64,000 nucleotides of DNA from Armatimonadota bacterium (GCA_030601885.1 JAUWAU010000001.1:248001-312000); one strand, 5' to 3'. Shown: positions 31,884-40,644, counted from the stretch's first letter. Translations and numbers: made by a program. Notes: generated by a model not told the origin, from the letters alone.

Positions 31884-33254
31884 TCATCCCCAGTTCTTCG
31901 GCCAGTTGTAGTGCTCGTTGATATCCTCGACATGGGCCATCGGCTCGTTCGGCTCGATGTGGAGCAGCGCTTCCAGCACCTCCATCGCCTGGTCGTACGA
32001 GCGCGTCTGATGGCTCTCCAGGACCCCCCACAGCATCATCGACAGGTCGCCGGTCAGCAGCGCCTCCAGAGTGCGCTCCATTCGCAGCCACTCCGGATAG
32101 ATGCACTCCAGCATGATCTTGGGCGGCAGCGGCTCGACCCGCAGCGGCTGAATCCCCTTGCGGTTGACGATCGCCGGCACCTCGACCGCCACGTCGTCCG
32201 GAATTCCGGCCAGGGCGCCGTTGTTGAGCACGTTGACCTGGAACTGGCCCTCGTTGTCGTTGACCAGTCCGTCGATGATCGGGACGTGTTGCTCGCGGGT
32301 CTTCTTGCTGCCGAACAGGTCGAGCGGTCGGATCTTGGCGTCGAAAGCCGCCTCCTTCATCCGCTCGAGCTTCTTCTCTTTGCCCTTGAGTATCCGGTCT
32401 CTGCCCTCGGGAGTATCCCCGCCGCCGCTGCCGCCGTACCAGCGGCGCCGCGTCTCGAGGTCAACGTGGTACCACCATCCTCCCCGGCGCGGCGTATCTC
32501 CCACCGGCATCAGAGCGAACATCCTGTACTGGTGGATGGCCGACGGGGACATCTGTGCGGATACCCCGCCATCCTCCTCCGCCGCTTTCCAGTACCCCTC
32601 CGCCTCGTTTTCGATCCACGCGTCGAGCACGGGATAGACATCCCGGCCGTCCTGATAGAAGTGGGTGAGCCAGATGTTGTGGTTCAGGCCCGGGGCCTGC
32701 CAGGTGATCCGATCCGGGTCCAGGCCGATGGCTCGGGCGATGGTCTGATAGCCGTAGTGCCCGTGGCACAGTCCGCAGACCTTGATGCCCGTCTCGCGGC
32801 CCATCAGCGTAGTGCCGTCGAAGACCGGATTCCCCGCCAGCAGCGTCCACGCATCCGGGCAGATCCTCTCCGCATCCCTGGCCACGTCGAGGAACAGTTG
32901 CAGGTTGTGGTATTCGGGCATGCCCGTGCGGCCGTAGAAGTACCCGTGTTCGGCCGTCATCTCCCGTCGGCGCTTACCGAAGTATTCATTGTGGGTGACG
33001 GTGGCGGTATTGATGATGAAATCGGCGTCCTGCAGCGATCTCTCGCGGTCCAGGGAATGCTCGAATTCGAGATCGGCGCCCAGGTCCTCGGCGTAGCGCC
33101 CGGCCAGCCGGTACACGATCTCGAGTCGTTCCTCGTCGATGTCCATGAAGTGGACCTTGCTGCCCTTCAGTCCCTCGGTCAGACACAGGTCCTTGACCAG
33201 TCCCAGAGAAAACACGACGCTGCCCGCGCCGATGACGGTCACTTGAATCGCCAT
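31884..33254 (-). CDS. Glycoside hydrolase family 4 (alpha-galactosidase/galacturonidase type)
   Basis: A 456-residue enzyme. ATG 33254 follows AAAAAGGAGCG and directly opens the Rossmann motif MAIQVTVIGAGSVVFS. GH4 enzymes cleave glycosides by NAD-dependent oxidation at C3 and need Mn. The metal and substrate residues are visible: GNPVFDGTTLM (about 141-151), VCGLCHGHYG with Cys163-His164, and GLNHNIWLTHFY with His192. The GNPVF ... CGLCHGHYG version is seen in alpha-galactosidase/alpha-galacturonidase-like members, not 6-phospho-glucosidases, but the exact sugar is uncertain. No signal peptide, so cytoplasmic. Neighbouring exported Gfo/Idh enzyme and uronate-linked genes elsewhere in the window fit degradation of acidic polysaccharides. 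Confidence 0.85.
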   Translation of the reverse strand: MAIQVTVIGAGSVVFSLGLVKDLCLTEGLKGSKVHFMDIDEERLEIVYRLAGRYAEDLGADLEFEHSLDRERSLQDADFIINTATVTHNEYFGKRRREMTAEHGYFYGRTGMPEYHNLQLFLDVARDAERICPDAWTLLAGNPVFDGTTLMGRETGIKVCGLCHGHYGYQTIARAIGLDPDRITWQAPGLNHNIWLTHFYQDGRDVYPVLDAWIENEAEGYWKAAEEDGGVSAQMSPSAIHQYRMFALMPVGDTPRRGGWWYHVDLETRRRWYGGSGGGDTPEGRDRILKGKEKKLERMKEAAFDAKIRPLDLFGSKKTREQHVPIIDGLVNDNEGQFQVNVLNNGALAGIPDDVAVEVPAIVNRKGIQPLRVEPLPPKIMLECIYPEWLRMERTLEALLTGDLSMMLWGVLESHQTRSYDQAMEVLEALLHIEPNEPMAHVEDINEHYNWPKNWG

Positions 33255-33781
33255 TTTCGCTCCTTTTTCTCCTCCGAACAGTTGTAATCCGGGGACATAA
33301 TGCCCATTTATTCCTGCAGTCGCCGACGAAGGCTCTGGCGCCGGCGGGTTCGTGCGCCGGCATGTGGTCCAGGTGCCGCGAAGGCGCTCCCCATGCGATA
33401 TTCTCCGTACGGGGTGGAGCATCCTGCGCGCGGGGAGGCAAGGCGGAAGGCAAAGGCGCCGGCTACAGTAAAGGCCAAGAAGAAGGAGAAGGCAGAGGCG
33501 GGCGGGGGACATAGCGAGGGCGTCGCATCCTCTCGCGCTGTGGCAAGGAGGCAAGGCGGAAGGCAAAGGCGCCGGCCCACGGGTGACCGGCTACAGTAAA
33601 GGCTAAGAAGAAGGAGAAGGCAAAGGCTGGCGGGGCGCGACGCCAGGGCAGTGCTGTGCAGGACGCGTGGCGCAGCGCAGCAGGCCGGGGTGGGGGCGAC
33701 GAAGGCCCCGCGGCGTTAGGCGCCGAAGTGTGGGCGCACCAATGCGACGCCCGGCGGCGCCATCAGATCCACGGAGGCACC
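33255..33781. other. Repeat-rich intergenic region with the intron-free target site
   Basis: Contains CCGGGGACATAATGCCCATTT (element end), copy B of the dispersed repeat (33296-33443), and then two tandem copies of a 70-90-nt piece AGGCGGAAGGCAAAGGCGCC ... CAGTAAAGGC ... AAGAAGGAGAAGGCA (about 33440-33510 and 33551-33635). Only the second retains the hairpin GCCGGCCCACGGGTGACCGGC; the first has lost the loop between the two GCCGG/CCGGC arms. 33593/33594 is the empty group II intron site. No gene is seen. Confidence 0.65.
33296..33593 (+). repeat. Dispersed repeat, copy B (intron-free)
   Basis: Counterpart of 27954-28145. The TTCG hairpin is kept with two unpaired bases (GCCGGCG-GG-TTCG-TG-CGCCGGC). 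A 107-nt insertion/duplication separates the first 148 bp from the hairpin that marks the intron site. Confidence 0.65.
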
Positions 33782-34936
33782 ATGACCCATCGCGATGGCT
33801 GTAAGAACCATGCCTCTAACAGGCAACGCTTTGTGCGCACGATGCACTTCGAGCCGGTTGATCACGTGCCGGACGAGGAGTTCGGCTACTGGGACGATAC
33901 GCTGCGGGAGTGGCACAGGCAGGGCCTGCCGGAATGGGTGGACACCAACGCCAAGGCCGATCGCTTCTTCGGCTTCGCGCCGCGCGTCGGCGCGCCGGTC
34001 AGGCATGGGCTCATCCCGGCCTTCGAGTCGAAGGTCGTCGAGGAGGACGAGCGGCACCGCATCGTCCAGGACAGCGCCGGCGTGCTGCACATGGTGAACA
34101 AGGATGGCTCCTCGTCCATCCCCAAGTACCTCAAGTTCCCCATCGAGAGCCGCGCCGACTGGGAGGACTTCAAGAAGCGCCTCGACCCCGACACGCCGGA
34201 GCGCCAGCCGGGCGACTTCGAGCAGCGCATGCAGCGCCTCGTGGCCGCCGACGTGCCCGTGGGGATCGGCTTCGGCAGCCTGTTCGGCTGGCTGCGGAAC
34301 TGGATGGGCTTCGAGAACATCAGCATCGCCTGCGCCGAGCAGCCCGACCTGATCCACGACATGGTGGAGCACCTCTGCCAGTTCATCATCGCCCTCATGA
34401 AGCCGTGCCTCGAGTTCCCCGGCGTGAAGTTCGACTTCGCCAGCGGCTGGGAGGACATGTGCTTCAACCACGGGTGCATCATCTCGCCGAAGATGTTCGC
34501 CGAGTTCCTCGTGCCGCGCTACAAGCGCATCACCGACCTGCTGCACGGGCACGGTTGCGACGTGGTGATCACCGACTGCGACGGGAACATCAACGACGTG
34601 GTGCACCTGTGGCTGGAGGGCGGGGTGAACTGCATGTTCCCCGTGGAGGTCGCCGCCGGCACCGATCCCATCGCACTAAGGGAGCGCTTCGGGCACGACA
34701 TCCTCCTGGCCGGTGGCGTGAACAAGCGGGAGCTGGCCCGGGACAAGAGGGCCATCGAGCGCGAGGTGCAGCGGCTCGTGCCGCTGGTCGAGGACGGCGG
34801 CTTCATCCCCCACGTAGACCACCGCGTGCCGCCGGACGTCAGCTACGAGAACTATCTGTACTACCTGGACTGCAAGCGGGAGACGTTCGGGATTCCGAAG
34901 CCGCGGCCGTACGAGGAGCGCGAAGGTGGGGCATAG
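33782..34936 (+). CDS. URO-D-superfamily protein, second type
   Basis: A 384-residue protein; GGAGG precedes ATG 33782 by 5 nt. After NRQRFVRTMHFEPVDHVPDEEFGYW it follows the URO-D-like barrel: PVGIGFGSLFGWLRNWMGFENI, KFDFASGWEDMCFNHGCIISPKMF and FPVEVAAGTDPIALRERFG. The last resembles the FPxEV strand of methyltransferase-type relatives. The HxCG motif seen in the protein at 11.9 kb is replaced by VVITDCDGNIND near residue 262, so metal binding must differ. The HVDHRVPPDVSYENYLYYL ending is characteristic of this subfamily, abundant in Armatimonadota- and Lentisphaerota-like genomes, with no known reaction. It is isolated, facing the M56 operon across a hairpin. Confidence 0.8.
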   Translation: MTHRDGCKNHASNRQRFVRTMHFEPVDHVPDEEFGYWDDTLREWHRQGLPEWVDTNAKADRFFGFAPRVGAPVRHGLIPAFESKVVEEDERHRIVQDSAGVLHMVNKDGSSSIPKYLKFPIESRADWEDFKKRLDPDTPERQPGDFEQRMQRLVAADVPVGIGFGSLFGWLRNWMGFENISIACAEQPDLIHDMVEHLCQFIIALMKPCLEFPGVKFDFASGWEDMCFNHGCIISPKMFAEFLVPRYKRITDLLHGHGCDVVITDCDGNINDVVHLWLEGGVNCMFPVEVAAGTDPIALRERFGHDILLAGGVNKRELARDKRAIEREVQRLVPLVEDGGFIPHVDHRVPPDVSYENYLYYLDCKRETFGIPKPRPYEEREGGA

Positions 34937-34950
34937 TCGAACTCGTGTGG

Positions 34951-34973
34951 CACGGCTTGCTGGTCAAGCCGTG
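34951..34973 (+). repeat. Dispersed hairpin H2 between convergent genes
   Basis: Perfect 9-bp stem CACGGCTTG / CAAGCCGTG with loop CTGGT, preceded by GTGTGG. Located 15 nt after the URO-D-like stop, and containing the stop of the truncated M56 copy on the other strand. Possibly a bidirectional terminator, no T-tract. Confidence 0.65.
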
Positions 34974-35176
34974 AGCCTTCCGACGCGGGTGTAGTCGAAG
35001 AAGCGGTATCCCCCCGGCCCGAACACCAGTATGTTTGCCTGATGCCCCACCGGCGTGAGGAAACTGGTGGAGGCGCCGACGACCGTGGCCAGGACCGCGA
35101 GCTCAACGCTAAGCTGCCACAAATGGCCGACGAGCCATCGGTCGAGGCCGTTCAGCGTGTCAATCAATAGCATCAT
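34964..35176 (-). pseudogene. Chimeric remnant: M56 N-terminus joined to SLC13 permease C-terminus
   Basis: Seventy residues. The first 30 (LNGLDRWLVGHLWQLSVELAVLA) match the N-terminus of the two M56 peptidases upstream. At about residue 33 the sequence changes to GASTSFLTPVGHQANILVFG followed by PGGYRFFDYTRVG, the hallmark C-terminal signature of SLC13/DASS-type anion permeases (S-x-S-F-x-T-P-x-G-x-Q-x-N-x-x-V-x-G-P-G-G-Y-x-F-x-D). The start overlaps the previous stop as ATGA, as between the other genes of this operon, so it began as a third M56 copy and was fused by deletion to an unrelated transporter. It may still be translated as a short membrane peptide. Confidence 0.7.
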
Positions 35177-37653
35177 TGAGCACTTTCATCTGACGCTTCG
35201 AGCAGCTTCTTCGCCTCCGCCACCGGCACCCACCGACCGTGCCCATCGGCGAATCCTACGTGGATGCCGCCATTGTGCACGCCGTCGTTGGGCACGTCAC
35301 TGGCCCGCCCAATCGGGCTGTCGCCACCGACATTGGACTCAAACAACAGGACCGTCTCGGCCGGCCGCGCGATATCGGCGAGTGTGAGCCCCAGCAGCGC
35401 TTGGTTCAGCGCGAAGCCAACCTTCAGCTCCTGCCGTGAGGGGCAGCGGAAGAGAGCCTCGTTGCGCATATACGTCGAGATGTCCTCGACCCAGGTCGGC
35501 CGCAACGGATTTCCCTGCTCACAATACATCAGCAGCCCGAGCAGGAGCTGTTTCATGTGGCTGAGGCACCAGCGCTGACGCTGCCTGTCGCGCTCTTCGA
35601 CCTGAGCGGGCGTCAGTTCCGGCGCGGGTGGCCGAGCGCTGGTCTCCTGCGGCCCTCCCTCCTCTGCCGGGAACTTGAGCTCCGGCAGCTCCTCCACGAA
35701 GTTGGCCGGATCGCCCGGGCCTTCGGCCTGCCGCTTGAAGAGAGCCTCCTTGAGCTTGATGTACCCTGGATCAGTGTCGATGATGCGGGGCTGGTAGGGG
35801 ATGTCGTTGTATTCGGCCTTGAAGACGAAGCCGCTAAAGAAGTCCTGGCTCAACGCCTGGTTGACCTTCGCCTCCTGGATATCGAATAGACTCACCTCAC
35901 CCCACGTCCAGCCCTGATCGCCGTGGGCCTCGTACCGTACAATGCGCGTGCGACCCGGGAGCCAGAGCCCCTCCTCGTGTTCGCGCAAGTCGTAGGCGTG
36001 GCCGATCTCTCCCACAATCGGACGCCTCCCTCGATACAACGCCCAGGCATACTTTCGAACGGCGAACCCCTTGGCCGGGTCAACCCAGAGCGCGTCAGCG
36101 CTCTTCAGGCCAGGGCCCTCTTGCCGCATCTCTCCGGCAAGCCGGCGGCAGGGGACGCCGTCCACTTCCTCGTTGGTGACGGAGACATGCTCCGCCCCGG
36201 GGAGACCATGGCTCTGCAGGAAGAGCACCTTCCGCATGAACTCGCTACGCACGGGGTAGCAGCTCTCCGGGCGGCTTCGGCGTATCCACTTCGTCTCGTG
36301 ATCGAGGATCCACTTTTTCGCCTCGGTTCCCTCGTTCCGAATCAGCGCCGTGTGCTGAGAGAGCGGGCTATCGCGACCCTCCTGGGGCGACCAGTGCCAC
36401 GTTGTCTCGACAAGCCATCGATCGTGCGCCTCGTCCATGACGTAGAATTTGATGCCCGCGTGGTCCAGCGGTTCGTTGGTGCGGGGAACTCGCGGGTTGT
36501 AGAAGCGGATCATGGTCACATAGCCCTCGAAGCTCTTGAACAGCTCTGCCCGTCGGGCTAGCGCGGCGCTCACCTCTCGCTGTTCGCTGGTAGCTTTCTG
36601 CCCCAACATTCTGGGCAGGGCGAGGCAGGCGACTGCTACGAGGGCGATCACCGACACAATGGTTACACGGATCGTCATTCGGCCAACACCTCCATCCAGG
36701 ATCCTTCGCACCCGGTGCGCAAAGTGCGACTCGGCTGTGGCGGAGGCACTTGCGAGCAGCACCGGGGGGCGGCCCACGGTCATCTCCGCCACGCGTGTGA
36801 GGCTGTCGGCGTACAGCTCCGAGCCGCCAGTGGAGGCGAGCACTGCGTCGTCGCACGCCGCCTCCGCCTCACGCCGCATCATCCACCCGCACAGCCAGAT
36901 CACCGGGTGGAAGAACAGGAGCATCTCGGCCACCCGCTGCACCAGCACCACCAGATTGTCCCATCGTCGCACGTGCACCAGCTCGTGCATCACGACCAAC
37001 TTGACCTGCTCGGCCGAGAGCTCGCCGGCCAGCCTTTGCGGCAGCACGATGGCCGGGCGAAGTGTGCCCGTGACGACGGGCCCGCGCACGGCCCCCGAGG
37101 TGGCAATGCTTACCCGACGGCCCAGCTTGAGTTCCCTTAAGGCCTCCTGCAAGGCCTCGTGCAGCGGTCCATCACGCTGCAGCGTCGCGCTCTGGCGAAG
37201 GAGCGCGACAAATGCACAACCCATCAAGACCCGCAAGCCGAGCGCCGATGCTATCACCAGCCACGCGAGGCCAATGGCGCCATGGAGGCCCAGCTTCGTC
37301 ATTGCAGGCGCCAAAACCGGCGCCTTCTCGCTCGTCGCCGGCTCCGTGCGCGCCGGCGTCGTCTCCGCGCGCTCTCTTGCCACCGGCGGCGTGACTGCTG
37401 CGGGCACAGGGTCCTGGACTGGGGGCAACAGGAACCAGTGCAGTGACAGCGGTGACGCCACGAGGAGCGTCACAACTGGCTTGATCAGCACCAGCCCCCA
37501 GAACGCATGCCGCAGCGCCGGCGACTTGATCCGCAGCACATAGATGGCCAGCATGACGACTACGGCGAGCACCACCAGTTCGACGCTAAGCTGCCACACA
37601 TGCCCCACCAGCCAACGGCCCAGGCCGTTCAGCATCCCAGTCAAGTGCATCAT
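35173..37653 (-). CDS. M56-family (BlaR1-type) membrane peptidase, copy 2
   Basis: An 826-residue protein. Four transmembrane helices frame the metallopeptidase domain (about residues 22-40, 47-70, 126-146 and 338-358). The zinc motif is VVMHELVHVRRWDN with HELVH at 223-227, followed by EAEAACDDAVL (third ligand Glu). The 460-residue extracytoplasmic part has no beta-lactam-binding penicillin-recognition domain; instead it is a beta-rich region ending with a DUF1559-like H-x9-DG tail (HNGGIHVGFADGHG near residue 800) typical of Planctomycetota/Armatimonadota. BlaR1 relatives sense a signal outside and cleave a BlaI repressor inside. ATGA overlaps join it to copy 1 upstream and the remnant downstream. 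Confidence 0.85.
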   Translation of the reverse strand: MMHLTGMLNGLGRWLVGHVWQLSVELVVLAVVVMLAIYVLRIKSPALRHAFWGLVLIKPVVTLLVASPLSLHWFLLPPVQDPVPAAVTPPVARERAETTPARTEPATSEKAPVLAPAMTKLGLHGAIGLAWLVIASALGLRVLMGCAFVALLRQSATLQRDGPLHEALQEALRELKLGRRVSIATSGAVRGPVVTGTLRPAIVLPQRLAGELSAEQVKLVVMHELVHVRRWDNLVVLVQRVAEMLLFFHPVIWLCGWMMRREAEAACDDAVLASTGGSELYADSLTRVAEMTVGRPPVLLASASATAESHFAHRVRRILDGGVGRMTIRVTIVSVIALVAVACLALPRMLGQKATSEQREVSAALARRAELFKSFEGYVTMIRFYNPRVPRTNEPLDHAGIKFYVMDEAHDRWLVETTWHWSPQEGRDSPLSQHTALIRNEGTEAKKWILDHETKWIRRSRPESCYPVRSEFMRKVLFLQSHGLPGAEHVSVTNEEVDGVPCRRLAGEMRQEGPGLKSADALWVDPAKGFAVRKYAWALYRGRRPIVGEIGHAYDLREHEEGLWLPGRTRIVRYEAHGDQGWTWGEVSLFDIQEAKVNQALSQDFFSGFVFKAEYNDIPYQPRIIDTDPGYIKLKEALFKRQAEGPGDPANFVEELPELKFPAEEGGPQETSARPPAPELTPAQVEERDRQRQRWCLSHMKQLLLGLLMYCEQGNPLRPTWVEDISTYMRNEALFRCPSRQELKVGFALNQALLGLTLADIARPAETVLLFESNVGGDSPIGRASDVPNDGVHNGGIHVGFADGHGRWVPVAEAKKLLEASDESAQ

Positions 37654-40160
37654 CGAGCCGTTCCTCCCGGCGCGTTCAGCAGCTTCTTCGCCTCCGCCAC
37701 GGGCAGCAACTGAACGTGCCCATCGGCAAATCCCACGTGGACTCTCCCGTCGTGCACTCCGCCCTCGGGAACGTCGCGCGCCCCGCCTATGGGGCTGTCG
37801 CCGCCGATGCTGGACTCAAAGAGCAGCACCGTCTCATCCAGATCCCAGATCCTGTCCGACGTCGCTCCGATCAGTGCCTCGTTCAGTGCGAACCCAACCC
37901 CGACCTCCCGCCGCGATGGGCAGCGAAGGGTCGACTCGGCGTTGCCTCCGAGATACTTCCTGGCGCCCTCGACCCAGCCCAGTCCCAACGAGCCTCCGTC
38001 CGTGCGATGCATCTGCAGCGCCATCACGACCTGCTTCAGATTCGAGCTGCACGCGGCCCGGCGCCCCGCTTCCCGCGCCTTCGTCTCCTCCGCCACCAGC
38101 TCCGCCGCGCGCCCCGGCGAGATCATCTCCGCCAGCGACGCCTTCAGCTTCGGCAGTGGCTCCACGAAGGTACTCGCATCCCCCGGCCCGGCATTCACCC
38201 GCCTCAGGAGCTCCTCCCGCCGCTTGGCCTGCTTGGGGTCGTCATCCGTGAGCTTCGGCTCGTACGGATTCCTCGGCTGCCTGTCCGTGGGGAAATCGAG
38301 GCTGGCAAAGTAGTCTCTGCTGAGCGGCTCGTTCACCTTTGCCTCCGCGATCTCGTACGTCTGCACCTCCTCCCACGTTCGCACCGGCGGGTCGCCCGTG
38401 TACGCACACCGCACCGTCTTCGTCCGCTGCGGCAGCCACAGTCCGCCCGGATACTCCCGGAAGTCGTACGCGTGCCACACTTGGTCGTGGAAGCTCCGAC
38501 CGAGACGAGAGAGAACGCTCGCCAGCTTCCGTATGGCGTATCCTCTCTCCGGATCCACCCAGAGCACCATCCGCGCTTTGTACAGCGGCACCTCCGCGGG
38601 CCGCATCTCCCATTCGATCCGCAGACAGGTCGCCCCATCGACCTGCTCCTCGGTAATGGCCACATTCCGCAGCTGCGCGAACATCTCATCCCATGCCATC
38701 TCGGCACTGTTGTGCAGGAGCAGCGCCCTCAGGAGGTACCCATAGTAGTCGGCGGCGTAGTCATCCTCACTGGTCACGTTCCAGTAGGGATCGTCAGCCC
38801 CCTTTCTGGCGTAGACCGACCCGTTGAAGCAGCTCACCTGGTGCTTGAAGCCAATCCGGCGATCGAGATAGTGCCACCTCCACTCACTCAGCCACCTGTT
38901 GCCGGGCACATCAACGGCGTAGAACTTCGTCATGGCGAAGTCTGGCCAATTGCTTCTATCCTCACTGGCCGGGCCGTGGAACCTCACCATCGTCAGGCAG
39001 CCCTCGAAGCTCTTGAACAGGGCCTCCCGCCGGGCGAGCCCGTCGATCACTGCCTGCAGCTCCCGCGGCATCCTCTGCGGCGACGTCGTGGGCAGCCCGA
39101 TGGCGGCGACCGCCGCCATCGCGATCACCGACGCAATCGTCAGCCGCCGCGTCATCCGCCCGATGCGCCCCGACAGGATCCTCCGCATCCGCTGCGCGAA
39201 GTACGACTCGGCCGTCACGGAGCCGTTCACCAGCAGCGCCGGCGGCCGGCCGGTGCTCATCTCGGCCACGCGCGCCAGGCTGTCCACATACAGCTCCGAG
39301 CCACCCGTCGCCGCCAGCACCGCATCGTCGCACGCCGCCTCCGCCTCCCGCCGCATCATCCAGCCGCACAGCCAGACCACCGGATGGAAGAACAGCAGCA
39401 TCTCAGCCGCGCGCTGCACCAGCACCACCAGGTTGTCCCATCGTCGCACGTGGACAAGCTCGTGCATCACGATCATCCGGATCTGCCTCCGCGACAGACC
39501 CTCGGCCAGGTGCTGCGGCAGCAGGATGACCGGACGGAGCACGCCGGTGAGGGTCGGCCCCGGCACCGCCCCCGTAGTGGCGATCCCCACCCGACGGCGC
39601 AGCCTGAGCTGCCCCAACGCCTCCTCCACGGCCTCGTGCAGCGGCCCATGGTCATGCGGCGTCGCACTCTGCCGAAGCAGCGCCACGTATGCGCACCCCA
39701 CCAATAAACGCAGCCCCAGCACCGAGGCCACTGCAAGCCACGCCAGGGCGACGATCCCATCCAGCCCCAGCAGCACCGCCACCGGTATCGCCGGATGCGC
39801 TCCCTCGGTCCTCTCCGCCATCGTCCCTCGCCTCGTACCCGCCGCCCGTGCCGCTGCCGGGCCGGGTGTCTCTGGCTGCTCCGCCCCGACACGTGCCTCT
39901 GGCTGCACGACCGCGGGTTCAGGGCCCGGTCGGCCCAGCACCGAGTACATCGACAGCGGCGACGCTACCAGCACCGTCACGAGTGGCTTGATCAGCACCA
40001 GCCCCCAGAACGCGTGCCGCAGCGCCGGCGACTTGATCCGCAGCACATAGATGGCCACCACAACCACCACCGTCAGCACCGCCAACTCGATGCTAAGCTG
40101 CCACAGATGCCCGACCAGCCAACGGCCCAAGGCGTTCAGCACCTCGATCAACTGAGTCAT
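37650..40160 (-). CDS. M56-family (BlaR1-type) membrane peptidase, copy 1
   Basis: An 836-residue paralogue of the next gene, with the same layout: N-terminal helices, VMHELVHVRRWDN (HELVH at 233-237), EAEAACDDAVLAATGGSELY, one more helix near residue 345, and a long outside part ending in VHDGRVHVGFADGHVQLLP. The extracellular halves diverge far more than the peptidase halves, so each copy may recognise a different signal. Upstream the stop of the BlaI-like gene overlaps this start by 4 nt (ATGA), so repressor and sensors are one operon. In the paradigm, sensor activation cleaves BlaI and derepresses the operon; here no beta-lactamase is encoded, so the response is of another kind. Confidence 0.85.
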   Translation of the reverse strand: MTQLIEVLNALGRWLVGHLWQLSIELAVLTVVVVVAIYVLRIKSPALRHAFWGLVLIKPLVTVLVASPLSMYSVLGRPGPEPAVVQPEARVGAEQPETPGPAAARAAGTRRGTMAERTEGAHPAIPVAVLLGLDGIVALAWLAVASVLGLRLLVGCAYVALLRQSATPHDHGPLHEAVEEALGQLRLRRRVGIATTGAVPGPTLTGVLRPVILLPQHLAEGLSRRQIRMIVMHELVHVRRWDNLVVLVQRAAEMLLFFHPVVWLCGWMMRREAEAACDDAVLAATGGSELYVDSLARVAEMSTGRPPALLVNGSVTAESYFAQRMRRILSGRIGRMTRRLTIASVIAMAAVAAIGLPTTSPQRMPRELQAVIDGLARREALFKSFEGCLTMVRFHGPASEDRSNWPDFAMTKFYAVDVPGNRWLSEWRWHYLDRRIGFKHQVSCFNGSVYARKGADDPYWNVTSEDDYAADYYGYLLRALLLHNSAEMAWDEMFAQLRNVAITEEQVDGATCLRIEWEMRPAEVPLYKARMVLWVDPERGYAIRKLASVLSRLGRSFHDQVWHAYDFREYPGGLWLPQRTKTVRCAYTGDPPVRTWEEVQTYEIAEAKVNEPLSRDYFASLDFPTDRQPRNPYEPKLTDDDPKQAKRREELLRRVNAGPGDASTFVEPLPKLKASLAEMISPGRAAELVAEETKAREAGRRAACSSNLKQVVMALQMHRTDGGSLGLGWVEGARKYLGGNAESTLRCPSRREVGVGFALNEALIGATSDRIWDLDETVLLFESSIGGDSPIGGARDVPEGGVHDGRVHVGFADGHVQLLPVAEAKKLLNAPGGTAR

Positions 40161-40561
40161 CGATCTTCGCTCCCCTCCCGCTGGCGCAGCCTCCTGTTCA
40201 ACTCCCGCCGAATGGCCCGTATCTCCTCCTCGGTCACTCGCTCCGAGTCGAGCAGTTGGCTGACGAGTGCATGGGCCGAGCCCGCGAAGAACTGTTCCAG
40301 CAGCTCGTTCAGCGACCGGCGCGCCATCTGCTCCCGCGCAACGAGCGGCCGGTACACGTCCCGCCGGCCGTTGCGTTCGCTCGTGAGGAAGCCCTTATCA
40401 CGCAGAATGCGCATCACCGTCAGCACGGTGTTGTATGCCATCGGCTTGACCGGGCGGAGGCGCTGCCGCACCTCGTGCACCGTCGCCTCCGACAGGCTCC
40501 ACACAGCGTCCATGATGAGCGCCTCTAAGGGCGTCAGGCGTTGTGTGTCCTTTCGTGGCAT
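40157..40561 (-). CDS. blaI: BlaI/MecI/CopY-family transcriptional repressor
   Basis: A 134-residue winged-helix repressor. ATG 40561 with AAGGGAG upstream was preferred over an upstream TTG. RLTPLEALIMDAVWSLSEATVHEVRQRL and MAYNTVLTVMRILRDKGFLTSERNGRRDVYRPLV are the standard helix-turn-helix and wing of the family, followed by the dimerisation helix region ending NRRLRQREGSED. BlaI proteins bind palindromic TACA/TGTA-like operators as dimers and are inactivated by cleavage by the partner peptidase. Next come two M56 sensors with 4-nt overlaps. A perfect sigma-70 promoter with two dyads lies just upstream, so autorepression is very likely. The target gene set beyond the operon is unknown. Confidence 0.9.
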   Translation of the reverse strand: MPRKDTQRLTPLEALIMDAVWSLSEATVHEVRQRLRPVKPMAYNTVLTVMRILRDKGFLTSERNGRRDVYRPLVAREQMARRSLNELLEQFFAGSAHALVSQLLDSERVTEEEIRAIRRELNRRLRQREGSEDR

Positions 40562-40581
40562 CCCTGCTACTCCCTTCTGTG

Positions 40582-40601
40582 GCAACTAAATCTTTCGTTG
40601 C
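40582..40601 (-). promoter_or_regulatory. Second dyad between -10 and start of the blaI-like gene
   Basis: GCAACTAAATCTTTCGTTGC: 5-bp outer arms GCAAC / GTTGC and a further partly paired AA/TT core. It covers the expected transcription start, suitable for a repressor site. Confidence 0.45.
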
Positions 40602-40630
40602 AGTATACGCAGCCTGGACATCGGTGTCAA
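40602..40630 (-). promoter_or_regulatory. Consensus sigma-70 promoter of the blaI-M56 operon
   Basis: On the minus strand TTGACA (40625-40630) and TATACT (40602-40607) separated by exactly 17 nt. Distance from -10 to ATG 40561 is 40 nt. Confidence 0.75.
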
Positions 40631-40644
40631 CTATTTTCTTAGTT
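40629..40644 (-). promoter_or_regulatory. Palindromic operator overlapping -35
   Basis: AACTAAGAAAATAGTT (minus strand): perfect 5-bp arms AACTA / TAGTT with a 6-nt AT-rich centre. It abuts and overlaps the -35 box by two bases, consistent with binding of a BlaI-type dimer. Confidence 0.55.

Noticed and set aside
30145..33287. Plus-strand frames of 389 and 458 codons opposite Gfo/Idh and GH4
   Set aside because: The minus strand carries complete family motifs; the plus-strand translations are compositionally unlike protein.
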